From NCBI GenBank assembly GCA_035581425.1, contig DATJVP010000001.1, positions 1-38,170 of the forward strand: a stretch of DNA of 38,170 bases. The letters run 5' to 3'. This DNA is from DASZHJ01 sp035581425. Its GTDB lineage: Bacteria > Pseudomonadota > Alphaproteobacteria > ATCC43930 > CGMCC-115725. Of the stretch, positions 24,341 to 32,533 are shown piece by piece. The first letter of the stretch is position 1. The number at the start of each line of letters is the position of its first letter. Made by a program: the position numbers and the translations under genes. The notes under the pieces were generated by a model that saw only the letters and a program-made list of their open reading frames with translations, ran no database searches and had not been told where the DNA came from.

Positions 24341-24467
24341 GCGAAGCCCGGGCCGGCAGTTTCACTCCTTATCCGATCTTCAGGCCCTCTACGAAGCTTG
24401 GCGCCCTCGCGTAAGTCTCTCCGGAACTCTGCCCCGTCGTATCCAAGTGCTCAAGATTTGCGCGAGG

Positions 24468-24575
24468 ATGTGCGGCCGCAGCTTCAGCCAGTTCCGCGAC
24501 CAATTCGCCGACCCCAAATTCATACCTGGGCGCCGGCCTGGTCTTACCGGCTCTCCTGATGAGGGACGTCGATGA
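24468..24575 (+). pseudogene. Possible 5' remnant of an SRAP/YedK-type gene
   Basis: In the 203-base gap between the CDGSH-fusion stop and the cupin stop, an ATG preceded by GCGCGAGG starts MCGRSFSQFRDQFADP and stays open for only 35 codons. SRAP (HMCES/YedK) proteins begin with MCGR, where Cys2 is the catalytic residue that crosslinks abasic DNA. Nothing further of the roughly 200-residue family is seen, so at most this is a truncated remnant. It may also be chance; the match is short. Confidence 0.25.
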
Positions 24576-25116
24576 GACGGCGGGTGCCGGTGGCGAGGTC
24601 GTAGACGTGGAAGGAGTTCATGTTGCGACCGTAGAGATGGAGGCTCACGCAGGTCTCTCGGTCGCGCGCCACCCCGGTCATGTGGATGTGGTCGGGATTG
24701 GGCACGAAGCTCGAGACCGAGCCCGGATTGAGCAGCACCACGCCGCCGCGCTTGAGCTCGATGCCGCTGTTCCCCACGACCGTGCCGGAGGAGGACATGT
24801 AGCTCCGCTCCTCGAGCACGCCGCGAACGACGCCGACCACGCCCCAGGTGCCGTGATCGTGGATCGGCGTCCACTGCCCCGGCAGCCAGACCAGCGAGAA
24901 GAGCGAGAGATTGCCGCTCGCTGCCATGTAGATCGCGTTCCGGCAGTAATGCTCGGGATCGCTGCGGAAGTGGTCGGAGGAGAGAAAATCCTCCGCACTT
25001 TCCGCCAGGCTCCGCATATAGGGCGCAATCGCAGTCACGCGATCGGCCGTGCCCTCTACATTCGCAACCACCTTCTCGCAGCGCGCGATGAAGCCTTCGA
25101 GTGCGCTATGCACCAT
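24544..25116 (-). CDS. Cysteine dioxygenase-like cupin (thiol dioxygenase family)
   Basis: A 190-residue cupin of the cysteine dioxygenase type I family. Iron ligands are H86 and H88 (PIHDHGTWGVVG) and a third His in PDHIHMTG (H143 or H145), spacing close to that of mammalian CDO. R60 in CRNAIY is in the region used to bind the substrate carboxylate. The enzyme is expected to oxidise a thiol such as cysteine or 3-mercaptopropionate to the sulfinate with O2. The ATG at 25116 is used (MVHSALEG); an ATG four bases upstream is out of frame. It lies 15 bases after the MAPEG stop on the same strand, so the two form a short operon. Substrate choice cannot be decided. Confidence 0.87.
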   Translation of the reverse strand: MVHSALEGFIARCEKVVANVEGTADRVTAIAPYMRSLAESAEDFLSSDHFRSDPEHYCRNAIYMAASGNLSLFSLVWLPGQWTPIHDHGTWGVVGVVRGVLEERSYMSSSGTVVGNSGIELKRGGVVLLNPGSVSSFVPNPDHIHMTGVARDRETCVSLHLYGRNMNSFHVYDLATGTRRLIDVPHQESR

Positions 25117-25131
25117 CCATCGATCCGATTC

Positions 25132-25518
25132 TCAAACGAGTTGCAGGAAGATCATCACGAGCCCCACGACCGAGACCGCCCAAACGCCGGTGCGGATCCA
25201 GGGGACCCCCGCGAGATAAACGATCGCATAGGCGAGGCGCCCCCAGAAGAAGAGCTGCGCGCCGAGCGCGGTCGCAGCGTTGGCCTTGCCGATCACCTGC
25301 GCCACCAGCACGAGCGCCGCGAAGAGCACGAGGCTCTCGAGCATGTTGCGGTGCGCGCGTTGGGCGCGGCCCGCCATCCCCGTCGCAGCCGGCAGACCGT
25401 CGCGGTTCCCCGCGAGCCTCGGCAGGCCGACTTGCTGGATCGCGAACAGCACCGCAACCACCATCTGTACTGCCGTGAGCGCTACCGACCAGACCAGGAA
25501 TTTGAGATCGGGCGACAT
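25132..25518 (-). CDS. MAPEG family membrane protein
   Basis: A 128-residue membrane protein with four hydrophobic segments and the family motif RAQRAHRNMLESLVLFAALV (residues about 51-70), matching the ERxxRAHxNxxE pattern of MAPEG proteins. LAYAIVYLAGVPWIRTGVW forms the C-terminal part. MAPEG enzymes include microsomal glutathione transferases. Bacterial members like this are mostly uncharacterised and may conjugate or reduce lipophilic electrophiles with glutathione. GGGAGGAACGCAG precedes the ATG. It is transcribed ahead of the thiol-dioxygenase-like cupin and near GST and Prx genes, consistent with thiol metabolism. Confidence 0.9.
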   Translation of the reverse strand: MSPDLKFLVWSVALTAVQMVVAVLFAIQQVGLPRLAGNRDGLPAATGMAGRAQRAHRNMLESLVLFAALVLVAQVIGKANAATALGAQLFFWGRLAYAIVYLAGVPWIRTGVWAVSVVGLVMIFLQLV

Positions 25519-25580
25519 CTGCGTTCCTCCCCTGAAATCGCTGGCGGAGATTCACGCCACCCGTTGCCGGAGCGCAAGCG

Positions 25581-26765
25581 CTACTTAAGTTCGACCGTCA
25601 GGGGGTTGTAGGGGTAGAGCCAGGCATTGCGGTCGGCGCCGAGGTCGCGCTGGCCGAACTCCGCACGGATCGCCGCGGCCGAGCCCAGGTGATAAAGCCG
25701 GCGGTTCGCCGTCGATTCCCGGACAACGCGCGCGGTGCGGTCGACGCGATTGCGCTGATAGAGGTCGAGCGCCTCCGGCACGCTCGCGGCCTCGGTGAGT
25801 GCGCGCGCGAGCACCGCGCCGTCCTCGATAGCCATCGCGGCACCCTGCGCGAGGTAGGGGAGCGTCGCGTGCGCGGAATCCCCGAGGAGCGTCGCCCGCT
25901 GGGTGCTCCAGTTCCGAAGCGGCAGGCGGTTGTGCAGCGACCAGCGGAAGCACATGCCGCGGTCGGCAGCATCGACGATCGCCTGAACCTCGGAGTGCCA
26001 GCCGAGATAATCCGCCCGGAGCCGCTCCCACGGGAATTTCACGGTCCAGGATTCCTCGGCGATATCCTCGGTCTCGACGCAGCCCACGAAATTGAGGAGC
26101 GTGCCGCGGCGGATGTAGTAGCAGACCGCGTGCCCGCCGGGCCCCAGGAAGAGCGTCATCACGGGCTCGAGGAAAGGTTTGGGCAGCCGCTCGACCGGCA
26201 CCGTGAGGCGCCAGGCGGCGTCGCCCGTGTAGGTCGCGGTCACTTCGCCCACGATCTGCCGCGCGATCGTCGATTTGAGTCCGTCGGCGCCGACGAGAGC
26301 ATCGCCCCGTGCGACCGAGCCGTCCGCGAAGCGGAGCTCGACCTCGCGCGCGCTCTCGTGAAACCCCACGGCCTTCATGCCGAGATGGATCGCATCGGGC
26401 GCGAGGGCACGCACCGCGGATGCGAGGAGCTCATGCAGGTCGGCGCGGTGAAGCTGCACATAGGGCGCGCCGTGGCGTCGCTCGTGCTCCAGGGAAAGCG
26501 GGAATTGCTGGACGATCTCGCCGGTGTCGTGAAGGCGGAAGACGTAGGCGCCGGGCCGCACGCCGAGCTCCGCGATCGCGGGCTCGAGTCCGAGATGGCG
26601 CAGCACGTGCATCGCATTGGCGCTCACCTGAATGCCCGCGCCGATCTCCGCGAGTGCGGGCGCCTGCTCGAAGACCGAGACCTCGAAGCCCGCGCGCAGC
26701 AGGCAGGCGGCGGCCGAGAGCCCGCCGAGCCCCGCCCCCACGATCAGAATTCTGCCGCGCGCCAT
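25581..26765 (-). CDS. FAD-dependent aromatic-ring monooxygenase (salicylate/3-hydroxybenzoate hydroxylase-like)
   Basis: A 394-residue class A flavoprotein monooxygenase. Motifs are the N-terminal dinucleotide fold ILIVGAGLGGLSAA (6-19) ending in FEQ, the DG-type motif ALVGADGLKS (about 189-198) and GDSAHATLPYLAQGAAMAIEDG, the FAD ribityl-binding motif near residue 287. It uses NAD(P)H and O2 to hydroxylate a phenolic or N-heteroaromatic acid; salicylate 1-, 3-hydroxybenzoate 6- and 6-hydroxynicotinate 3-monooxygenases are the nearest named relatives. AAAGGAACGGCC precedes the ATG at 26765. It is a single gene, followed after 62 bases by MAPEG on the same strand. The substrate cannot be decided from the sequence. 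Confidence 0.88.
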   Translation of the reverse strand: MARGRILIVGAGLGGLSAAACLLRAGFEVSVFEQAPALAEIGAGIQVSANAMHVLRHLGLEPAIAELGVRPGAYVFRLHDTGEIVQQFPLSLEHERRHGAPYVQLHRADLHELLASAVRALAPDAIHLGMKAVGFHESAREVELRFADGSVARGDALVGADGLKSTIARQIVGEVTATYTGDAAWRLTVPVERLPKPFLEPVMTLFLGPGGHAVCYYIRRGTLLNFVGCVETEDIAEESWTVKFPWERLRADYLGWHSEVQAIVDAADRGMCFRWSLHNRLPLRNWSTQRATLLGDSAHATLPYLAQGAAMAIEDGAVLARALTEAASVPEALDLYQRNRVDRTARVVRESTANRRLYHLGSAAAIRAEFGQRDLGADRNAWLYPYNPLTVELK

Positions 26766-27062
26766 GGCCGTTCCTTTCCAGAAATCCTCAGATGTCACGG
26801 CATTGGCGGCGCGGCAACAGGCTTCTGCGCGATACCACCGCGGCGTCTCTCGCATGAGGCCCGCGTTCACGATTTGTTAACCGAGATGCGCCGGATTTTA
26901 ATGAATTCGGAATCGGGAGCGCCGCGGGGGAAGTGTCTGCCGCCTTTATTAAAATCATGCGCGAAACCGCTTTGCTTACAGCGGGGCTTCCCTAAACTTG
27001 TCGCTGTGTTTTAGGCGTATGCAAGCGGTGCCGCGGCCGCGGCGATGGACGGAGACGGGATC
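26766..27062. promoter_or_regulatory. Divergent AT-richer intergenic region
   Basis: These 297 bases separate the monooxygenase and the RHH-like gene. Stretches such as ATTTGTTAACCGAG, GGATTTTAATGAATTCGG and CTTTATTAAAATCATG stand out against the GC-rich background. A weak plus-strand promoter candidate is TTGCTT (26972-26977) with TAAACT (26993-26998), but the 15-base spacing is short. No ORF of note. Confidence 0.35.
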
Positions 27063-27644
27063 ATGTCAGCACTTTGCGAGCCTGCCGCACTCTCGGCGCT
27101 GCTGCTGCGAATCCCCACCCCACGCGCGCCGATCCTCTCGACAGGCTCCATCTTCGCTGCGAAAGGTGAGGCCTCGACGGAAGGCTTCAGGCCCGACTAT
27201 TACCGCCTGCCGGAGAGAGTGGAGCCCGCACCCCTCCGCGTGCTGCCGGCTTACGTTCCGCCCGCGCAGACGCGGCTCTGGCTTCGCCTCGACAAAGGAC
27301 GGCATGCGCGCCTCAAGGCTGCGGCGCGCGCTCGCAGCGCGACCGCGCGCGCGATCCTTGCGCAGGTCGCCACGCGCGCCCTGCTCGGCCCCGCACCGGC
27401 CACCGCCTCGGCGCAGACAAATTCTCCTCGATCCCGCAAGCCGCTGATACGGGTCAAACTGTCGATCATCGCCACCGTCGATGAGCGCACGCGGCTCAAA
27501 TCCGCCGCCAAGGCGCTCGGCACGAGCTGTCAGGCGCTGCTGACGGCCGCGCTCGACATCGAGTTCGCGAAACATTCGGCACCGGTAGCCCCGCTCGCGA
27601 AAGCGGCGTCGCTTTACTTTCCGCGGGCGGTCTCCATCGGCTGA
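27063..27644 (+). CDS. Hypothetical protein with two ribbon-helix-helix-like modules
   Basis: A 193-residue basic protein that I do not recognise as a named family. Two segments look like copies of one module: residues about 70-107 (TRLWLRLDKGRHARLKAAAR, then ARSATARAILAQVATRAL) and about 128-168 (IRVKLSIIATVDERTRLKSA, then AKALGTSCQALLTAALDIEF). Each has a short beta-like strand with alternating hydrophobics, then two helices with the A-x-x-x-x-x-x-x-A pattern of ribbon-helix-helix DNA-binding proteins. If correct, one chain could form the two-fold RHH unit alone. The first 60 residues are proline-rich with no signal peptide. The ATG at 27063 has GGAGACGGGATC upstream. A regulatory role is inference. 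Confidence 0.6.
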   Translation: MSALCEPAALSALLLRIPTPRAPILSTGSIFAAKGEASTEGFRPDYYRLPERVEPAPLRVLPAYVPPAQTRLWLRLDKGRHARLKAAARARSATARAILAQVATRALLGPAPATASAQTNSPRSRKPLIRVKLSIIATVDERTRLKSAAKALGTSCQALLTAALDIEFAKHSAPVAPLAKAASLYFPRAVSIG

Positions 27645-27772
27645 CGGTCTGGCCCCACCTCATTCCTTGGGGCGCTACGCAAGAGCAGGAAATATCGCGC
27701 CGGAGAAAGGTTCTGTTAGGGACGCTCAGGCAGGTTTGACCGTTTGCGGCCCTGCCATGATCCGATCCCGGG

Positions 27773-29545
27773 ATGAAGCTCGATTCCGCGTCCCTGCCGT
27801 CGCTGAGGACTGACGCCACGGCGCCCGCGCGCCGCGCGCGCAAGGCCGTTCGCCTCGGCGTTCTCGCTTTCACGATCTTCCTGCTGGCGCTGCTTTGGGG
27901 CGGCCTCGCCGTGCAGCTCGAGCACGACCGCCGGCAGACACTCGACAACGCCCTGGCGCGGAGCTCGGCGCTCTCTGCGACCTTCGCGGAGCATCTCACG
28001 AGCCTGATGCGGGCGCTCGACCAGACCACGCTCAGCGTCAAGCAGGATTACGAGCAGGACCCCACGACCTTCGATCCCTCGCGCGAGCTCCTGCGCTACG
28101 CGGTGCTCCGCGACTTCTCGCTGCAGCTCAGCATCGTCGGATCCGACGGCTTCGTCACCGTCTCGAGCCTCGAGCGGCAGCCCGTCCGGACTTATCTAGG
28201 CGATCGCGAGCATTTCATCGTGCACCAGCGCAGCGACGGGCGCGCCATGTTCATCAGCAAGCCCGTCTTCGGCCGCCTTTCCAACCGCTGGTCGATCCAA
28301 TTGACCCGGCGTCTCAACGACCTCAGCGGCGGCTTCGCGGGCGTGCTCGTGGTCTCGCTCGATCCCGAGTATCTCGCGGGATTCTTCCGCACCTTCGATG
28401 TCGGCGAGAACGGCTTCGTCTCCGTGGTCGGCCGGAACGACTTTATCGTGCGCGCGCGCACCTCCGGCATGGACGTCGCGGCTCGGCAGACCGTCGCCTC
28501 GACGCAGCTTCCGCATCGACTCGAAGACGCGTCCGTCGGAACCTACGAGAGCTCGAGCCCGATCGACGGGATCGACCGCGTCATCAGCTATCACGCGCTG
28601 CCGGAATACCCGCTGGTCCTGGTGGTGGGAATGTCGCGGGCCTATCTCCTGGGGCAATTCGAGGAGCGCAGGATCTCTCTGAGCCTGGTCGCGCTCGCGA
28701 TCTCTCTGGTTTTCCTGGGGGTGGCGGCGCTTCTGCTGCGGCAGATCGAGCGCCAGGCACGCTCCGAGGCTGCGCTGCGGCAGCACGCGGTGGCACTCGC
28801 GGAAAGCCGGCAAGAGGCGGAGATGGCAAGCCGCGCCAAGAGCCAGTTCCTCGCGAATATGAGCCACGAGTTGCGCACGCCCTTGAACGCGATCATCGGC
28901 TTCTCCGATGTCATGACCAAGGGCGTCTTCGGCCCCATCGGGTCTCCGCGCTACATGCAATACGCCGCCGACATCAATCGCAGCGGCCAGCACCTCCTCG
29001 AGCTCATCAACGGCGTCCTCGACATGTCCAGGATCGAGGCCGGCCAGCAAGCGCTCGCGGCCGAGGACGTGGACCTCGCTCCTCTCGCGTCGGAATGCCT
29101 GGGCTACCTCAGCGTCCGAGCGGACGACAGCGGCGTCGCGCTCGAGAACGGCGTCGGCGTCGAGCAGCTTCGCGTCCGTGTCGATCGACGCGCGCTCCGA
29201 CAGATCCTGCTGAACTTGCTCTCGAACGCCGTCAAGTTCACGCCCCGTGGCGGGCGCGTGCGCATCGAGGCGCGGAGCGAAGGCAAGGCCATCGCGATCT
29301 CCGTCGCCGACACCGGGATCGGCATCCCCGCGGCCGACCTCGACCGGATCTTCGAGCCCTTCCAGCAGGCGGAGAGCACCGTCGCGCGGCGGCGCGAGGG
29401 CACGGGCCTCGGCCTCTCCATCACCAAAAATCTCGTGGGGCTGAGCGGCGGCTCGATCGTGGTCGCAAGCGAGGTCGGCAAGGGCACGACGATCACCGTG
29501 CGCCTTCCCACAGCGGCCTCCGAGCCGCTCCGCGCCACCGGCTGA
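27773..29545 (+). CDS. Membrane sensor histidine kinase with extracytoplasmic Cache/PDC-like domain
   Basis: A 590-residue sensor. A first membrane helix (about 26-48) is followed by a periplasmic sensing region of about 250 residues with Cache-like motifs (YLGDREHFIVHQ, FISKPVFGR, GGFAGVLVVSLDPEYLAGFF, GENGFVSVVG), then a second helix (about 300-324) and a coiled segment. The kinase core has the H box MSHELRTPLNAIIGFSD at about 363, N box LLNLLSNAVKFTP, G1 DTGIGI, F box FEPFQQ and G2 GTGLGLSI. No receiver domain or partner response regulator is encoded nearby, so it is an orphan kinase. The ATG at 27773 has a poor ribosome site, but no better in-frame start exists. It is convergent with the 2OG-oxygenase gene, with 2 bases between stops. 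Confidence 0.9.
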   Translation: MKLDSASLPSLRTDATAPARRARKAVRLGVLAFTIFLLALLWGGLAVQLEHDRRQTLDNALARSSALSATFAEHLTSLMRALDQTTLSVKQDYEQDPTTFDPSRELLRYAVLRDFSLQLSIVGSDGFVTVSSLERQPVRTYLGDREHFIVHQRSDGRAMFISKPVFGRLSNRWSIQLTRRLNDLSGGFAGVLVVSLDPEYLAGFFRTFDVGENGFVSVVGRNDFIVRARTSGMDVAARQTVASTQLPHRLEDASVGTYESSSPIDGIDRVISYHALPEYPLVLVVGMSRAYLLGQFEERRISLSLVALAISLVFLGVAALLLRQIERQARSEAALRQHAVALAESRQEAEMASRAKSQFLANMSHELRTPLNAIIGFSDVMTKGVFGPIGSPRYMQYAADINRSGQHLLELINGVLDMSRIEAGQQALAAEDVDLAPLASECLGYLSVRADDSGVALENGVGVEQLRVRVDRRALRQILLNLLSNAVKFTPRGGRVRIEARSEGKAIAISVADTGIGIPAADLDRIFEPFQQAESTVARRREGTGLGLSITKNLVGLSGGSIVVASEVGKGTTITVRLPTAASEPLRATG

Positions 29546-29547
29546 GC

Positions 29548-30195
29548 CTAGGGAAACGGCTCCTTTCGCACATTGAAGGCGATCGAGATGCGCGGACGGT
29601 TGCCGCGATGGGCATAGACCATGTGCGGCACGTAGCTCGGAAAGAGCACCATCAGACCCGGCTCCGGCCGCACATAGGCGACGGAGGGGACGAGGATCGG
29701 AAAGAAGGTATTGGCGCGGCCCTGGCAGGGGTCCATGAGGTTGAGCGGCGTGCCGTTCTCCGAGCCCTCCGGCGGATCGCCGGTGTCGACGTAGTAGGTT
29801 CCCGACCAGGTCGAGCCGGGATGCGTGTGGGTGCGGTTGAAGTCGCCGTTCCGGTTGACGTTGGCCCAGGCCTGCACGGTCCAGTTGAAGGGCGGCGGCT
29901 GCTGGCCGAAGCCCTGCATCAGCTTGTAGGTGGCGATGTTCGTCATCTCGACCATGTGGTCGATGAGCCGCCCCCCGGCCGCGCCGCAGAAAGCGAGATC
30001 GCCGGGCTCGGAATGCCAGCCGCCGACATTGGTGCGGCTGCGGCCGGGGCTCGCGCGCTCCTGTCCGAGGATCGCGGCGCGCAGTTCCTTGTTGAGCTGC
30101 TCCCCATCTCTCCAGATGTGTCGCATGAAGGGCGTCGGAAAATAGAGCCAGAGCTCCTCTCCTGCCACTTCGGACATCTGCCGCTCGCCGGACAT
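29548..30195 (-). CDS. Putative 2OG-Fe(II) oxygenase (TIGR02466-like)
   Basis: A 215-residue protein resembling the TIGR02466 group of putative 2-oxoglutarate/Fe(II) oxygenases. Expected iron ligands are in NRTHTHPGSTWSGTYYVD (residues about 119-136; His and Asp/His) and PHMVYAH (about 188-194), with the nearby Arg in RPRISIAFNV as 2-oxoglutarate anchor. WHSEPGDL and NIATYKLMQGFG are further conserved-looking blocks. These proteins resemble prolyl hydroxylases but lack assigned substrates. The ATG at 30195 is used; an ATG at 30177 (MSEVAGEE) is an alternative. It is last in the minus-strand cluster, 33 bases after the class III aminotransferase, so the two probably share a transcript. Confidence 0.8.
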   Translation of the reverse strand: MSGERQMSEVAGEELWLYFPTPFMRHIWRDGEQLNKELRAAILGQERASPGRSRTNVGGWHSEPGDLAFCGAAGGRLIDHMVEMTNIATYKLMQGFGQQPPPFNWTVQAWANVNRNGDFNRTHTHPGSTWSGTYYVDTGDPPEGSENGTPLNLMDPCQGRANTFFPILVPSVAYVRPEPGLMVLFPSYVPHMVYAHRGNRPRISIAFNVRKEPFP

Positions 30196-30228
30196 GGCCG
30201 CGATGGTAGTGCGCCCCCGCGCGGCGGT

Positions 30229-31563
30229 CTATGTCCGCAACGAGGCCCGGCTCTCGCGCTTGCTCATGCGCTCGAGCGCCTCGCCCAGCAGATCCATCGC
30301 GCGGTCGATCTGGTCGGCCGTCGTCGTCGCCGGCGGGACAAAGCGGAGCACGCTGCCGTTGCGGCGGACGCTGAAGATGAGTCCGCGCTCGAAGCAGTAT
30401 TGCCCGATGGCGCGGCCTTCTTCCGTCGCGGGCTCCTTGCTTTGGCGGTCGCGCACGAGTTCGATCCCCATGAGCTGGCCGCGGCCGCGGATATCGCCGA
30501 TCATCTCGTAGCGCTGCTGCAGCGCCTCGAGGCGCTCGCGCATGCGGGTGCCGATCGCGCGCGCCTTCGCGGGCACGTCCTCCTGCTCGATCACGTCGAG
30601 GCTCGCCACACCCGCGGCGCAGATCAAGGGATCGTTCGCGTGCGAGTGGGTCGCGGCGTAGCCTTGGCTCACGACCTTCTCCTCGATCTCCGCGGTGGTG
30701 GTGACGGCGCTGATCCCGACGCCGCCCCCCAGATGCTTCGCCACGGTCACGATATCGGGGACGATGCCCTCGGATTGGAACGCGAACATCTGCCCGAGCT
30801 TTCCGAGGCCGGTCTGCTCCTCGTCGACGATGAGGAGCATGCCGCGCTCCCGGCACATCCGCTGCAATTCCTTGAGCCAGCCCGGCGGCGGCTCGACGAC
30901 CCCGCCCGCGCTGAAGAGCGGCTCCGTGATGACTGCGGCCGGGCGCCCCGTCGATTGCGCATCGAGGAGCTCGAAGCTCGTCTTGAGGCAGGCGAAGTTG
31001 CAGGCGGGATAGGTCTGCGCGAGCGGGCAGCGGTAGCAATAGGGCGCCACGATCGCGACGGAGCCCGCGGGCAGGTGGCCGTGGCCCGCGTGCCAGCCCG
31101 AGAAGGTGACGGAACGCGTGGCATCGGAAAGGCCGTGGAAGCTGATATGCGGGCTCGCGATCTCGTAACCTCCGGTGTATTTCCGCGCGATCATCATCGC
31201 CATCTCGTTCGCGTCCGAGCCCGACTCCCCGAAGAGGCTTTTCTGCAGCGGCCGCGGCATGATGCGACCGAGCCGCGAGGCGAGCTCGATCTCCTTCACG
31301 TTGTAGTGGCTCGAATGCGCGTGCAGCATCGTCTCGCAGGCGGATCTGATCGCGGCGACGACGGTCGGATGATTGTGCCCGAGTGCCGCGCACATTTGTC
31401 CGGAGTTGAAATCGAGATATTCCTTGCCCTGGACGTCGCGGACGAGGGAGCCGCTCGCGCTCTCGAAGACCGGGCCTTGGCTCGTCTTCTTGTCCATGCG
31501 CGCGCGAAAGCTGAACTCAGCGGCCTTCGCCAGCAGCTCGGTCTCGCGCGAGGTATCGGTCAT
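30229..31563 (-). CDS. Class III PLP aminotransferase (2,2-dialkylglycine decarboxylase-like)
   Basis: A 444-residue fold-type I class III enzyme. The PLP lysine is K276 (DIVTVAKHLGGG), D247 in LLIVDEEQTG pairs with the ring nitrogen, and GESGSDANEMAM (112-123) binds the phosphate. This is the group that includes 2,2-dialkylglycine decarboxylase and omega-amino acid transaminases. A cysteine-rich insert CYRCPLAQTYPACNFAC (176-192; C176, C179, C188, C192) could hold a structural metal and occurs in several uncharacterised members. GGGAGAGAGATC precedes the ATG. It lies 109 bases after the methyltransferase gene and 33 bases before the oxygenase gene. It likely transaminates or decarboxylates a small amine or amino acid linked to the DUF1989 protein's substrate; that link is inference. 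Confidence 0.87.
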   Translation of the reverse strand: MTDTSRETELLAKAAEFSFRARMDKKTSQGPVFESASGSLVRDVQGKEYLDFNSGQMCAALGHNHPTVVAAIRSACETMLHAHSSHYNVKEIELASRLGRIMPRPLQKSLFGESGSDANEMAMMIARKYTGGYEIASPHISFHGLSDATRSVTFSGWHAGHGHLPAGSVAIVAPYCYRCPLAQTYPACNFACLKTSFELLDAQSTGRPAAVITEPLFSAGGVVEPPPGWLKELQRMCRERGMLLIVDEEQTGLGKLGQMFAFQSEGIVPDIVTVAKHLGGGVGISAVTTTAEIEEKVVSQGYAATHSHANDPLICAAGVASLDVIEQEDVPAKARAIGTRMRERLEALQQRYEMIGDIRGRGQLMGIELVRDRQSKEPATEEGRAIGQYCFERGLIFSVRRNGSVLRFVPPATTTADQIDRAMDLLGEALERMSKRESRASLRT

Positions 31564-31672
31564 GATCTCTCTCCCAGGTTTCCTCTCCCGCCGCGGTCGA
31601 GCCGCGTTTCGACGAGGGTAGCAGAGATTACTCCCGCGTCACCCTCGCCCTCCCGCGCAGGGCGCGCGTCCC

Positions 31673-32533
31673 TCACTGCACGCGCGCCACCAGACGGACG
31701 CCGCCGAGACTGCCGCTTTCGAAGAGGCGTGTGACGGCGGCGTAGAAGCTCTCCTGCGCGGCGTATGCTTCCTCGCCCTGAACCGCGACCCGCGCCGAGC
31801 GTTCCGCCCGCCATGCCGCAAGCCGGGCCGCGACGAAGGAGGTCCAGTCCTCGGTCATGTCCTCGGCGGCGATGTCGACGAAGCCGGCTTCCCGCAGATC
31901 GCGCCGGTAGTCCTCGACGCTCGTCACGGTGATCGCGAAGACGATGCCGCGGAGGTCGTGCAGGCCGGATGCGGAGAACGGCGCACGCATCGAGAAATCC
32001 TCGATGTAGCAGGCGCCGCCGGACCTGAGTGCCCGCGCGATCCGCGCGAGGAGGCGCGGGCGCTCGGGGATGTGCAGGAAGGCGAGCCAGCTCATGACGG
32101 CGTCGAACTCCGCGTCCGCAAGGGGGTAGCTCAAGGCGTCGCCGCAGAGATGGGAAACCCGCCCGGCAAGGCCGCTGCGCCGCGTGAGATCGGCGGCAAG
32201 CGCATGCACCTTGGGTTGCAGCTCGAGCGCCGTCACGTGGCAGCCGATCCGATGGGCGAGGTAGCGAGCGGGCCCGCCGATGCCGCTGCCGATCTCGAGC
32301 ACGCGGCTCGCCGGCCCCAGTCGAAGCGCGGCAGCCGCCGCATCGATCGCGGCGGTGCCGTGATAATGCCACTGGTCCAGCGGAAAGAGCTGCTCGGGCG
32401 AGATCGGATCGCCCGCCTTTATGCCGAGCGCCGCCAGCCCCCTCTGGATGCGATCGAGGTTGCTGTAGAGCCCGACCGCCCCGATCGCCGCGGCGGCGCC
32501 TGCGCCCTTCGGTGAGCTCGGTCGAGCCGGCAA
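31673..32533 (-). CDS. Class I SAM-dependent methyltransferase, TTG start directly after an in-frame stop
   Basis: A 286-residue Rossmann-type methyltransferase. Motif I is VLEIGSGIGGPARYLA (about 79-94), with the acidic residue of motif II in VTALELQPK, motif post-II at LCGDALSYPL and motif III region ALRSGGACYIEDF. The N-terminal PLDQWHYHGTAA segment is typical of small-molecule N- or C-methyltransferases related to sarcosine/phosphoethanolamine types. The only available start is a TTG at 32533 that abuts the TGA stop of the DUF1989 gene, in the same reading frame, with GGGGG four bases upstream. Coupled re-initiation or partial readthrough would both fit. The substrate is unknown but probably lies in the same pathway as the DUF1989 protein. 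Confidence 0.85.
   Translation of the reverse strand: MPARPSSPKGAGAAAAIGAVGLYSNLDRIQRGLAALGIKAGDPISPEQLFPLDQWHYHGTAAIDAAAAALRLGPASRVLEIGSGIGGPARYLAHRIGCHVTALELQPKVHALAADLTRRSGLAGRVSHLCGDALSYPLADAEFDAVMSWLAFLHIPERPRLLARIARALRSGGACYIEDFSMRAPFSASGLHDLRGIVFAITVTSVEDYRRDLREAGFVDIAAEDMTEDWTSFVAARLAAWRAERSARVAVQGEEAYAAQESFYAAVTRLFESGSLGGVRLVARVQ

Noticed and set aside
27895..29545. A receiver domain or partner response regulator for the membrane histidine kinase.
   Set aside because: The protein ends just after the G2 box, and the following convergent gene is a 2OG oxygenase; no D-D-K receiver pattern was found.
27895..31734. A 1279-codon open frame on the plus strand across the kinase and the minus-strand cluster.
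   Set aside because: It is out of frame with clear genes on both strands, is rich in Arg/Ala/His/Asp low-complexity text and shows no family motif. Long antisense frames are expected at this G+C content.
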